DNA of 64,000 nucleotides from Camarhynchus parvulus (taxonomy: Eukaryota > Chordata > Aves > Passeriformes > Thraupidae). Shown piece after piece: positions 53,485 through 62,882 of this stretch (the first letter of the stretch is position 1; each line of letters starts with the position of its first letter). Location of the stretch: NCBI RefSeq assembly GCF_901933205.1, contig NC_044601.1, forward strand, positions 33,394,352 to 33,458,351. Reading direction: 5' to 3'. The notes under the pieces were generated by a model. That model ran no database searches and was not told the DNA's origin. It saw only the letters and a list, made by a program, of their open reading frames with translations. The translations under genes were made by a program, and so were the position numbers.

Positions 53485-54295
53485 GGAGGCAACAGAGGGG
53501 GATGCTGAGGGGCTGCAGCCACGCCCTGCTGTTGTTTGGGTCTGGAGCAGCCGCAGGTCTGACCCGGTGCTTCTCACACTTGGCATGGTTATCTCCAGAG
53601 AAGTGTCTGGTGTGGGAGACTGCTGGAAGGGGGAGTTGGAGGGCCCGGGGGCTTTGCCTGCCTTTGTGCACTGCCTCTGTGTGCTGTCAGTCCCCACAAG
53701 CCTCATTTTGTCAGCTGAGGAGTGGTTTTTGGTGGGCCACCTGTGCAAGTTGTAGTGCAGCTGTAAGGACTAGCTGCAGGCCCTCTCCATGGCAATCCTG
53801 CTGCGCAGGAGGGCAGAAAAGCCAACTGCATACTCCTCATAATGGCTGCCCCCTCCCGCTGAGTATGGCAGCTTCCCCTAAGACTGCTTGCAGGCATCTC
53901 TTACCCGGCCCATCACCAGATAAAGGCAAAGCAGAATTTGTGCATGCAGCAGACCACATGGACTGCCTTTTTGTTATCCCCCAGGCAGACAGGGCACTGG
54001 GAGTCCCGGAAGTCTCCTGCTGCCTTTTCTGGCCCTACCTGAGGTGGCTGGCTCAGGCTGTCATCCTTTACAGCAGTCACCTTTGCCCACGGCTTCCTTA
54101 ACACCCAGTGCTTTGCCCTGACAAGAGAGACATGCAGACTGCTGGAACATGTCTGGCAGAAGGGGTACACAGGCTTGTTCTCTCCCAACACAGGATGCAG
54201 AGGTGGCAGAACAGGTAGAGTCAATGCATCACATAGTTGGCCTCCTCCCAGCTGTCCAGAAAGATGGGACAGTAGTTGTCCAACTCCATGGCCAT
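53479..54295 (-). pseudogene. TOPORS-like RING E3 ligase retro-pseudogene with two RING remnants
   Basis: TOPORS is a nuclear RING-type ubiquitin/SUMO E3 ligase. On the minus strand an ATG at 54295-54293 opens MAMELDNYCPIFLDSWEEAN, aligning with the TOPORS RING start CPICLDRF. The second zinc Cys is Phe, the third falls on a TGA stop (54223-54221) and the RING His is Tyr. After a frameshift the reading continues in the frame of 54224-53913 with GENKPVYPFCQ and then SLHVSLVRAKHWVLRKP, matching the conserved segment after the RING (ECPLCKQ, HSVRAEDD, YVLRP). About 280 bp downstream a second RING begins, CPVCLGDNKKAVHVVCCMHK followed by FCFAFIW and a stop, with its sixth Cys replaced by Phe. Downstream text (FSALLRSRIAMERA, LQLHYNLHRW) is interrupted by stops. 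AATAAA at 53484-53479 would be its polyadenylation signal. No introns are visible, consistent with a retrocopy. Antisense shadow: the 221-codon frame at 53436-54101. Confidence 0.6.
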
Positions 54296-55233
54296 GCTCT
54301 CCATTTGCTGCAGTGGCCTGCAGGGAGCTGGTGATGAGTGGCTCCCTCTCACTGCCTCACTGCCACTGCAGTAGCAGGCATCACACTAGCAAAGGAAGAG
54401 GCACCATAGCCATCAGATGACCTGGAAAGGGGTGATGGAAATGCCCAGGTCCTTCAGGAAGAAAAGCCTCACAGCTTCCCAGAGTGAGATGTCCCCTTCC
54501 AACTCACCTCTGCTGCTGTGACTGTACCTCCTGGATGTCCTGGATGCTTGAACCTGGCAGGGAGGGGCAAAATCCTCCAGCAGCTCTGGGACTGGGCATG
54601 GAGAGCTGCTACAAACAACTGTCCCCACTCAGTGTCAGTACCAATGGCCTCATTCAGCATTCCAAACCTCACCAAATGCTCAGCTGGAGTCTGGGCATGA
54701 GCTGGGTGAGTGGAACTTGGCGCTGAATGTAAACAGCAAGGATGCCTAATATCAAGTTCAGGCTTCCCCTGATGCAGCTTTGCACCATCCTTATGTGGCC
54801 TGTCACTGGATGCCAGTGAGGAGAGATCAGCACTTCCTCCATGCAGCCAGGCAGAGGTTGGAGGAGGACTTAAGGTGCTGCCTTTGCTCAGTGCCCAGAC
54901 CTGCTGCCCTCCCCCATGCCAGAGCTGCTAGATCAACCAGAAGGTCCCTCTGGAGCCTGCATGCCTTGCATTTGTGCCCACTGGAGGCCATGCACAGAGG
55001 CTGTGGCTGCTGAAAAGCAGCAAGATCAGGGGCTGTTTTAAGATCAGGCTTGTTGGGTCCTCTGCTGGAAAGCTGATGGCCCAGCAGAAAGGCCTGGCAA
55101 TAGACAGCCTTGCAATATAAAAGGGAAGTCCTGGACACCTCCTCAGTGACAACAGGGCATCTTGACGTAGTTCTGGCAATGGCCTTCAAAGGAGTAGAAG
55201 GCACCCATCATTGCTGGAGGGCAAGCCCATGAG
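54296..55233. other. GC-richer flank of the pseudogene, identity unknown
   Basis: Moderately GC-rich DNA upstream (minus-strand sense) of the TOPORS-like ATG. Open frames such as 54470-54675 minus and 54827-55204 minus have no recognisable domain. It may belong to the same decayed locus (5' UTR or an extra copy) or be unrelated. Confidence 0.5.
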
Positions 55234-55790
55234 ATGACAGAGTGGTTAAAGTTGGAAGGGATCTGCCAAGGTCACTTGTCAAATGTTCATGCTGGAGGAG
55301 GCTCATGTAGAGCATCTTACCGGGACCACCTCCAGTCAGCTTTGAATATCTCCAAGAATGTAGAGTACAGCAGCTTTCTTGGAAACCTGTGCCAGTACAT
55401 GATCACCCTCATAGTAAACAAGTATTTCCTGATGTTGAGGAGGAACCTCCCCTACCTGTTTCAGTTTGTGCCCAGTTCCCTTAGTCCTGTCACTGAGTGC
55501 GACTTGAAACAGCCATTTCCCCTTGCCTTCACACTATCGCTTCAGATATCTGTACATCTTGAGGACATCTATCCATAGCCTCCTCTTCTACAGGCAGAAG
55601 ATTCTGAGCTCTCCCCACCTTTCTCTTACAGAAAACACTCCAGTTCTTTTGTTATCTAAACGCAGCCTTTGGTTTCACTCTCTCCAGTAGCCCTGTCTCT
55701 CTCCAGTAGTGGGGAGCCCAGAACTAGGTATTGTGCTTCACCTGTGATCTTACCAGCACTGAGCAGAGGAGAAGGATCATCTGCACATTG
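55234..55790 (-). mobile_element. CR1 LINE 3' fragment, antisense
   Basis: Antisense CR1 3' end: AAAGTTGGAAGGGATCTGCC at the tail side, then TGATGTTGAGGAGGAACCTC, TTTCAGTTTGTGCCCAGTTC, CTTAGTCCTGTCACTGAGTG, and CCAGAACTAGGTATTG toward the ORF2 end. Diverged and 5'-truncated near 55790. Confidence 0.92.
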
Positions 55791-57009
55791 TGAAAAAAGT
55801 TGATCAAAGGCCTACATGAACCAAAGAGTGTCATAATTTACAATAACACTCTGATCATGTATCCTTGCTTCAGATAGCGTAGAGTTAATCTCTTCTCAGA
55901 AGATGGGGTTGAGACTGTCTGTCTGGTGTTTAATCTCCAGGTGGGCTTAAAACCACAACATCTTCATCAAAATTGAGCATTAAGAACAGTAAGCCTTGAG
56001 TGGAGTAGTAGGATCAATATTTAAAAATGAATGGAAATTTTTCACAAAATTTGTATGGTCAAATTCTTAATAGTGTAAATGATAAAAACTAGCATAAAAT
56101 TCTGCCAGAAACGGCATCTTTTAAGCATATTGGGCCTGTAGGAGAAGGATAGAGGGAATGAAAAAGAGAAACACAACAAATTTCCAATTAGGTTTTATAT
56201 ATTGCACTCATTCTTCCCAGCTGACTGCCCCTGTGTAGTCATAATTAAGCACAAAGGTCTTCATGAAGCAAATAATTGGCATTTAAACAATTTCGCCATT
56301 CCAGATAGCCTCCAACTCCAGTGAAAACATCCCTCACTGTCATCTGCTAGTTCACTCTTGCAATAACTAGGGCACAAACGTACCATTGCTTGGAACAAAT
56401 TTTGCTCCCTCACCCTCCCAATCCTTTGCCAGCAAGCTTCGAAAGCTGTAGTGGAACTGCCAGTGTCAGTTTACCTTAAGCATAGTTGGCAAGAGACCCT
56501 TTCTGTAGCTCCCTCAGAGGAAAAAAAATGAGATTTCAGAGATCATATGCCCAGTGACCATGCTCTACTAGGATAGAGTTTCTCAGCAACAGTCTCCTAC
56601 TACAGCTGTTAAAATAGGAGTCTAATCTGATGATAAAACACTCTGAACGATACACAAACTTGAAAAATGCAATAAGGATTCTTCCAGTTCCTTAAGATTG
56701 GAGGACATATTTTTCCTGTTCCTATTTTAAATAAATAACAACTTTAAAAATTTGCTCTAGTCACAGCAGGTTTTTCTGAAATTCTGCTAGGGCATGCAGA
56801 ATTCTACATTGAAATCCTCTCTGTTAAAAAAAACCTGAATAAACAGCAGTGATGCTTTAGTGGTTTTGAAAAAACAGGAGTCACCAATTCACCTTTGGAA
56901 ATAGAGTTAGGGGAATCCTCAGGACAAAAAGGTAGAAATAGGAGTGAAAAGTCAGCATTTAGATTATGCACAGAATCTAGGAGAGAGAAAAGCACTATAC
57001 TTAAATATT
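55791..57009. other. Non-coding DNA, nothing recognised
   Basis: AT-rich; only short random frames. No RNA gene or transposon recognised. Confidence 0.6.
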
Positions 57010-57263
57010 ACCAACCATGGTGACAGTGAGAATTTTTTTGAGGAAGGGGATAAGGGACAACAGGCACAAACTGAAGGAAGTTTCTATCTGAATAGAGAAA
57101 AATCTTCTTCACTTTGGGGGTGATAAAGTTTTGGAACAGGCTGCCCAGAGAGAATACAAAGTCTATTTATCTGAAGATAGCCAAAGCAACCTGCTGTAGG
57201 GAAACCTGCTTTAACAGGTTGGACTAGATGATCTCCAGACATCCCTTCCAACCCCAGCCATTC
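57010..57263 (+). mobile_element. CR1 LINE 3' end, sense, tail split by the LTR-tRNA unit
   Basis: Sense CR1 3' UTR: GGGACAACAGGCACAAACTG, CACTTTGGGGGTGATAAAG, GGAACAGGCTGCCCAGAGAG, GGTTGGACTAGATGATCTCC, CCTTCCAACCCCAGCCATTC. The last 8-mer repeats (consensus ATTCTGTGATTCTGTG) are interrupted at 57263; the sequence right of the LTR, CATTTTGATATTG (58451 on), can be read as the displaced remainder of the tail. Confidence 0.9.
57259..57263 (+). repeat. Candidate target-site duplication, left (CATTC)
   Basis: Pairs with CATTT at 58451-58455 (4 of 5 bases). It brackets a unit beginning TG (57264) and ending CA (58450). Tentative because of the mismatch and the repetitive CR1 tail context. Confidence 0.45.
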
Positions 57264-57275
57264 TGTGGTAGTAAT

Positions 57276-57349
57276 GAGTTTGCATGGTAATGGTATCATG
57301 CATGATTCCCATTCTTGCAACCTGGGTTAAATTCCCAGCTGGTGCACCA
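57276..57349 (+). repeat. Copy of a mature tRNA-Gly(CCC) including CCA
   Basis: Ungapped match to animal tRNA-Gly with anticodon CCC from the D-arm to the 3' end: TGGTATCATGC D-arm, anticodon loop TTCCCAT with CCC at 57308-57310, T-stem CTGGG/CCCAG perfectly paired around TTAAATT, then CTGGTGC, discriminator A and CCA (57347-57349). The first ~11 positions are diverged and no longer pair with the 3' acceptor strand, and the B-box GGTTCGA is mutated to GGTTAAA. Genomic CCA is not encoded in animal nuclear tRNA genes, so this derives from a processed tRNA. It lies 7 bp from the 3' end of the LTR and antisense to it, exactly where a primer-binding site would be, but far longer than 18 nt. Not a functional tRNA gene. 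Confidence 0.8.
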
Positions 57350-57356
57350 AAAAGGC

Positions 57357-58450
57357 CATAGTGGGTTGACCCTAGCTGGATTCCAGGCACCCACCAAAGC
57401 TGCTCTGTAAGTCCTCTCTGCAGCTGGACAGGGCAGAGAAACTATAATGAAGGGCCCATGAGTTGAGATAAGGGCAGAGAGAGATCACTCATCAAATACT
57501 GTCAAGGGCAAAATGGATTTCAACTGTGGATATCAATTGAAATAATTCCTAAAAAATCAGAGCAGGATAATGAAAAGCAAAATAAATTTTACAAAACCTT
57601 CCTCCACATCCCTCCCTCCTTCCAAAGCTCTACCTCCTCCCCTCAAGTGGTGCAGGGAGTCAGGGAATGGGGAGTACAGTCAGTTCATCACATGTCAGTC
57701 AGTTCGTCTCCTCTGTGCAGGAAAAAGAGTCTTTCCCCCACTCCAGCGTGGAGTCTCTCTCACGGAAGACAATTCTTCATTAACTTCTCCAATGTGAGTC
57801 CATCCCATGGAAACAGTTCTCCACAAACTGCTTCAAAATGGGTCGCTGTTCCACAGGCTGCAGTCCTTCAGGCACAGCCCGCTCCAGCATGGGTCCCCCA
57901 CAGGGTCACAAGTCCTGCCAGGAGATCTGTTCCAGCCTGGGCTCTGTCCACTGGTCTTCAGGCCCCTGTCAGGAGCCTGGTCCAGCACAGGCCTCCCAAG
58001 GGCTCACAGCCTCCTCCCAGGCATCCACCTGCTCCAACCTGGGGCTCCTCCACGGGCTGTGGGTGGATGTCAGCATCCCCATGGACCTCCATGGGCTGCA
58101 GGGGCACAGCTGCTTCACCATGGGCTGCACCAGGGGCTGCAGGAGAATCCCAGCTCTGTGCCTGGAGCACCTCCTGCCTCTCCTTCTTCACTGACCTTGG
58201 TGTCTGCGGGGCTCCTTATCCTCTCACTTCGCTCTTGTCTGTCCGCAATTACATCTGTGCAGTAACTTTTCCTTAAATGTGTTATCCCCAAAGATTACCA
58301 CCAAGTTTGATTGCCTCAGCCTCATCCAGGAGGACATCTGGAGCCAGCTGGCACTGGCCATGCCAGACATGAAGGAAGCTTCTGGCAGCTTCTCACAAAA
58401 TCCAGCCCTGTAACTCTCCGGTACCAAAATCTGGCCACACAAACCCAACA
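57357..58450 (-). mobile_element. ERVL-type LTR, minus strand, attached to tRNA copy
   Basis: Long LTR I recognise as the common avian ERVL-type (GGERVL-like) family from its antisense landmarks: GTGGGTTGACCCTAGCTGG at the 3' end, repeated CTCCAGCATGGGTCCCC-like blocks (57870-58060), GACCTCCATGGGCTGCAGGG, CTTCACTGACCTTGGTGTCT, and CTTCTGGCAGCTTCTCACA near the 5' end. In minus sense it starts TGTTGGGTTTGTGTGG and ends near CAACCCACTATG, where the consensus as I recall it has CAACCCACCACA. No internal retroviral genes remain. The 209-codon frame at 57647-58276 and overlapping frames are LTR text, not genes. Confidence 0.85.
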
Positions 58451-58455
58451 CATTT
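58451..58455 (+). repeat. Candidate target-site duplication, right (CATTT)
   Basis: See the left copy at 57259-57263; one mismatch. Confidence 0.45.
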
Positions 58456-58530
58456 TGATATTGACAGACAATAATGACAATTGTATGTAACATATGCCAG
58501 TGTCTCTTGATTAGATTTTAAAGGTTTAAA

Positions 58531-58547
58531 AAGAGAGAGAGAGAGAC
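58531..58547 (+). repeat. (GA)n microsatellite
   Basis: About eight GA units followed by CAGAGGGAGA. Simple repeat. Confidence 0.9.
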
Positions 58548-59479
58548 AGAGGGAGAACAACGATGAGGGGAAAAAATTTTACCAGATATATTTAAGTTTG
58601 GTTTCAATGAATTTTAATTTTACTGTCTATAAATAAATTGCATTACAAGGATGCAGCAAGAACAAGTTATTATCCTCTAAAAGTTGGTCTTTATACATTA
58701 CAGTTCCTGCACTTGTATCTTACTGGCTTTATAGCGTTTCAAAGCTATTAGCTCCTAATTTCCTTTCAGGGCAGTAGGCTACAGTAAAGGAGTACCAGCA
58801 GCAATTACACTATATTCTAAAACTCATACTTTTTTTTTTAATGTGGTGTTAATCTCTGAGAAGGTACTTTATAGGTAATAGACTGTCCATTCCAAACCCA
58901 CAGTACTTTCCTTGAAATGGTCTTTTGGCTTAACTGCATTTCCTAAAATTATTATGAGACCTGTTATCCATTGATGTATCACTTTTAAAGAACATCATGA
59001 TATCATTTAGGCAAAACTTTGCAAAAGGCTTTTTCTCTGATTATTGATAAAGTTTGTCCAATTAATGAGTCTAAGAGACAAGTAAAATAAGTTCAGTCTC
59101 TCCTGGAGCTGCCTCTTGTTCCCAGATCAGTATGTTGGCAGGGTAAAAGTATTGCTACTGGGGTTGTGCCCCAGAGAAGACACACTCTCACATGCTAAGC
59201 AGGACACAAAACCAAGTACACAGCTCCCTTGAGAGAGGTGATGTGATCAAGTACTTGCACAGGTCATTAGCCACACACCACCTGAGATCTTCTCTTTAAT
59301 TTCAGACTTTTCCTCAGTCAAATGTAGTCTAGGATTTACCGTAACACTTGGCAGCATAGTTTGGGTCGGGTTTGTCTGAAAAAATATCCTGAGAAAAACA
59401 TGGTCCAGCCTGCAAAAAATTACATTTAAGGGAAAAAATAAATCACTTTTGTGTTCACTAAAAAGAAGTCCAGTATATT

Positions 59480-59500
59480 CAGTTCTCCAAGAGAGAACTG
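59480..59500. repeat. 8-bp-arm hairpin
   Basis: CAGTTCTC (59480-59487), loop CAAGA, GAGAACTG (59493-59500), perfect arms. Short enough to be chance. Confidence 0.8.
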
Positions 59501-62500
59501 CATATTCAGAAACAAGATGTTTTTCATGAAAAACAAAATAATAATAATCACTATAGAGGCAATTTATCTAAGAGACTTCTATATGTAGATCAAAATGATT
59601 GCAAGATCTTGCTGCCTTTTTGCACCATTTGAGGATGACCCTGCAGCATGTTTCTCTTGTGCTTGTCCTCCCAAACTGCCGTTTGCTCCCTCAGTATTTC
59701 AGTTGACATTGGTTTCCCCATCAATCCTGGAGTTTCAAACTGATGTTCCATTTCCTAAACACCTTCTCTCTTTGGCATTTCTTCTTAGAAAGCCCCTCAG
59801 CTGGGTGAGATGAAATGCAGGCTGGAGGAGGCAGATACCTTGGACTGCCTATTTTTCCTTCCCAGGTCGGAGAGGGGGAGTGCCACCCGAGCAGTGTGTT
59901 TGTGTGCACAGCACTGGGGAACCCAGCCCTGATGTTTGCTCCCATAATTTCCAGTTCTCTACCCCATTGGCAAGGCAAAAGATGGCAGGACACACATGCA
60001 GCTCAGCGATTGTCCTGTGTTTTGTTTCTCTGCTCCCTGTAGCATTGGTGCCATGTCCCATACTAGCCCAGTACTTCCTGTTTCCTTTCCCAATACAAAC
60101 AGGGATATCAGCTTCCTCCCAGCCAGCATTCACCCTAGTTACCAGGGAGGTTCAGGTAGTCAGGAAGTCATGGAACATCTGTGGGAGGAGCAAGGTGGTA
60201 AACAAGTGTAGGAGAAGAGCAATTCCCAGTGGGTTTGGGAAGGGTGACTGTGTGGTCTGGTGGAGAAATCCTGTGAGGATTTGCGCTCTCTTATGTGCAG
60301 TATGGGCCCTTCTGCCTGTACTGACCCTGTCAGCTTCCTCCCTTGTGATAGGACAAAGCTTTGCTGCTCTGCTGAAGGTATCAGATTGAGTTATTTTATG
60401 CCCTTTCCCAAGAAGCAGATTTGGCTGAGCCTACATTGCTAGGACAGCCTGTCCCAGAACCACCCACCCACTGTATTGCTCCTCCATCTCGTGGCATCCC
60501 AACCCAGAACTTTTTGTACCTGACAAGAAATTAGGTCCTAAGAGCACGATTTTTAGGCAAGTTATTATCACTTTCTTCAGCCTTCAATTCATATTTCCCA
60601 TTATCTCCCTGCTTACAAACAGGCTGCCCTTTTGTTAAGAAAGTGAAGTAATTTCATCAGCATTTCTGGTGATACATGATCTATCCAGCTATGGCTGTCC
60701 AGCTGTTGTGAACTTCATTGCCACTCAGTCAGTATTTAATTTCAAAGTAAGTGACACAAATAGCTCAACTGATACAAAGAGACAGGAAATAACAATAATA
60801 TATTCTTTGAAACATATTAAAGAGACCTTGTCTGTGACAATATCTCTAGAATTAGAGTCCCAAAAGAGTTCCTTCCTATTCTTTAACTTCAATTTACAAG
60901 CATTCACCATAACAGATTGTTTTGCTTTATCACAGTGATGTCAATAATATGAGGAAAATTAAAACCCAGGATGATTCTGTCTCCACACCAATATAGAACA
61001 GTACAAAGAATAGCAAAGAATTAATTGAGTCAGTGTTTGCTTTTACCTATAGCACGAACTATTTTGAAAATACATCCAAAATTACTAAACTATTTTCAGA
61101 AAAAAATCTTGGTCATCAGCAAGACTTGTTGAATTCAAACTGTAACCTGGGCCCACACAGCATAACCATATCAGTTATACATCTGGGGCTTCCACACACT
61201 ACCTCTGAATTTATTTTAAGTTTCTCTGGAGTTCTGAAGTTTCTGTGCATTCATTTTGTTTGTTCTTTTTTGCTGACAAATCACAAGTCCCCCTTACCAT
61301 TTTGCCAGGTTTATGATCCTTCTTCAGTGTACAGAGATACTGCAACAATAGGAAAGCAATTGTATCCCCAGTGGCAGACCTGCTCCAGGGATGTCTACCT
61401 GATCAACTGGACCTCATGGACATATTAAGACAACTGGGGTAGACTTTGGGATGTAACAGTTTTCTTTTGGGCGCCTTTGTCAGTAGTCAGAATTGGGGTG
61501 GAAGTATTTATCACATTTTCATCACATTGATAACATCTGCAATACCAGAAAGAAAAGGGTCTTTTTTCTTTAGTCAACTTCTATAAGGGCTCTTCATCTG
61601 AGAGTCTTGTTACAGAAGAAATGTGGTTTGTTACAACACAGAACTTTCAGAAACAGGGAATCAGAGAAAACCTGATACAGTTTGCCCCACTTATTCTCAA
61701 AGACGTTTGTTCTGTGTTCTTTACATTTATCTAATATAAAGTATATATAAGCAAAAATAGTTGTCTGCCAGAGCAATGAAAATCAAGAATAGAGATGCTT
61801 CTGTTAATTAACAGCAGCCTGCAATTAACAGCCATTTACAGCCTGCATCCTTTCCCATAGCATCCTGCAGATTTAATTCAATACTCTTACATATTTGACT
61901 GAGATAGAGAGCATATGTTTTATCGTTTCATTACTCTGCACACACTGTTGTGTTCACTTCCCTACCTTTTCATTTCCAGCTTTTTGCAGAGACACAATCT
62001 GTTAAATATTTGCAAGAATAACGTATTTACATGGCTAAAACCTAAGTGCCAGTGTCCCTTCCTCCTTGTTTTCTCAAGTACTGTCACACATTGTCACATT
62101 TTTATCATTACACTTTCTTAAAGGCCTTTTTTAAAGTAGGACAAAACTCAGTTGGAGAGTTGTGTTTCTAGGAGACAGCAAGAGGTTATTGTTTCATAAC
62201 AGATGTGTTGCATTGCCTCTAGTTTTTCTATAACATCCTTTTAGACTATTTCTGACATATCCTAAAAGATAGACCACATTCTACCAAAACACTTATAGCT
62301 GGAGTTAATTGGAAGATTTAATTTGCTCTAGACAATTTTCAGTAGAACTCTATGCAGGCATCCTCTCCTATCATTTTTGGACCAGGTTTTTCTAGATGTC
62401 AGCTAGAAGCCGAATCATTAGTTTGGAAACATACTCTCAGACAGATGCTTTTTCTCTAACTGCCTATGTTTTAAAGCCAAATTAGAATTTTGAAGCAGCT

Positions 62501-62511
62501 CTTTTCTGTTT

Positions 62512-62542
62512 GGGCGACAAAGCACTTTTCATCTGAAACCAT
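62512..62542 (+). repeat. Direct repeat copy 1, left of a CR1
   Basis: 31 bp containing GCACTTTTCATCTGAA, matching 62951-62981 at 28 of 31 positions. Confidence 0.85.
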
Positions 62543-62624
62543 GTTTCACCAAGTAGATGTAAGCTTGAAATACCTCGATTGCACACTTGTTATTTTGATT
62601 GGATCTTCAAAGTGATGTGAAATT

Positions 62625-62882
62625 AGACATTATTCCATTAGTGATAGGACAAGAGGAAATGGTCTTAAGTTGAAGGATGGTTAGTTTAGATTAGATATCA
62701 GGAAGAAATTCCATACTGTAAGGGTGGTGAATCCCTGGAGCAGGCTGTCCAGGGAAGTCGTAGATACCCCATCCCTGGAAGTGTTGAAGGCCAGTTTGGA
62801 CAAGGCTCTGAGCAACCTGGTTTAGTGGAAGGTGTCCCTTGAGGTCCCTTCCAACCCAGACCATTCTATGATTCTGTGATTA
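62625..62882 (+). mobile_element. CR1 LINE 3' end, sense
   Basis: Well-preserved sense CR1 tail: TTAGTGATAGGACAAGAGGA, TTTAGATTAGATATCAGGAA, GAAATTCCATACTGTAAGGG, CTGGAGCAGGCTGTCCAGGG, CCCATCCCTGGAAGTGTTGA, CCATTCTATGATTCTGTGAT. The 3' terminus is intact and the 5' end truncated at ~62625. Less diverged than most other fragments here, so probably one of the younger insertions. Confidence 0.95.

Larger units (their letters stand above)
58456..62624. other. Unique non-coding DNA, no gene seen
   Basis: AT-rich with a GC-moderate patch at 59600-60400. The largest frames (59880-60389, 169 codons; 61033-61428, 131 codons) have no recognisable motif, no consistent start context and no homologous look. 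It contains a (GA)n tract at 58531 and a small hairpin at 59480-59500. Confidence 0.6.

Noticed and set aside
53436..54101. 221-codon plus-strand open frame, the longest in the window
   Set aside because: It lies antisense to the TOPORS-like pseudogene; its composition (Ser/Cys/Pro/Leu rich) is what an antisense reading of GC-richer coding-derived DNA gives, and it has no domain.
57276..57349. Functional tRNA-Gly gene
   Set aside because: The 5' acceptor strand no longer pairs with the 3' strand, the B-box is mutated, and the CCA is genomically present, so it is a copy of a processed tRNA rather than a working gene.
57647..58276. 209-codon frame and overlapping 152- and 118-codon frames
   Set aside because: All fall inside the minus-strand ERVL-type LTR, which is non-coding; the Pro/Gly/Ser-rich text comes from its repeated CTCCAGC/GGGTCCC blocks.
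61033..61428. 131-codon frame as a possible gene
   Set aside because: No motif, no matching reading on adjacent exons, AT-driven composition; length is plausible by chance in 64 kb on six frames.
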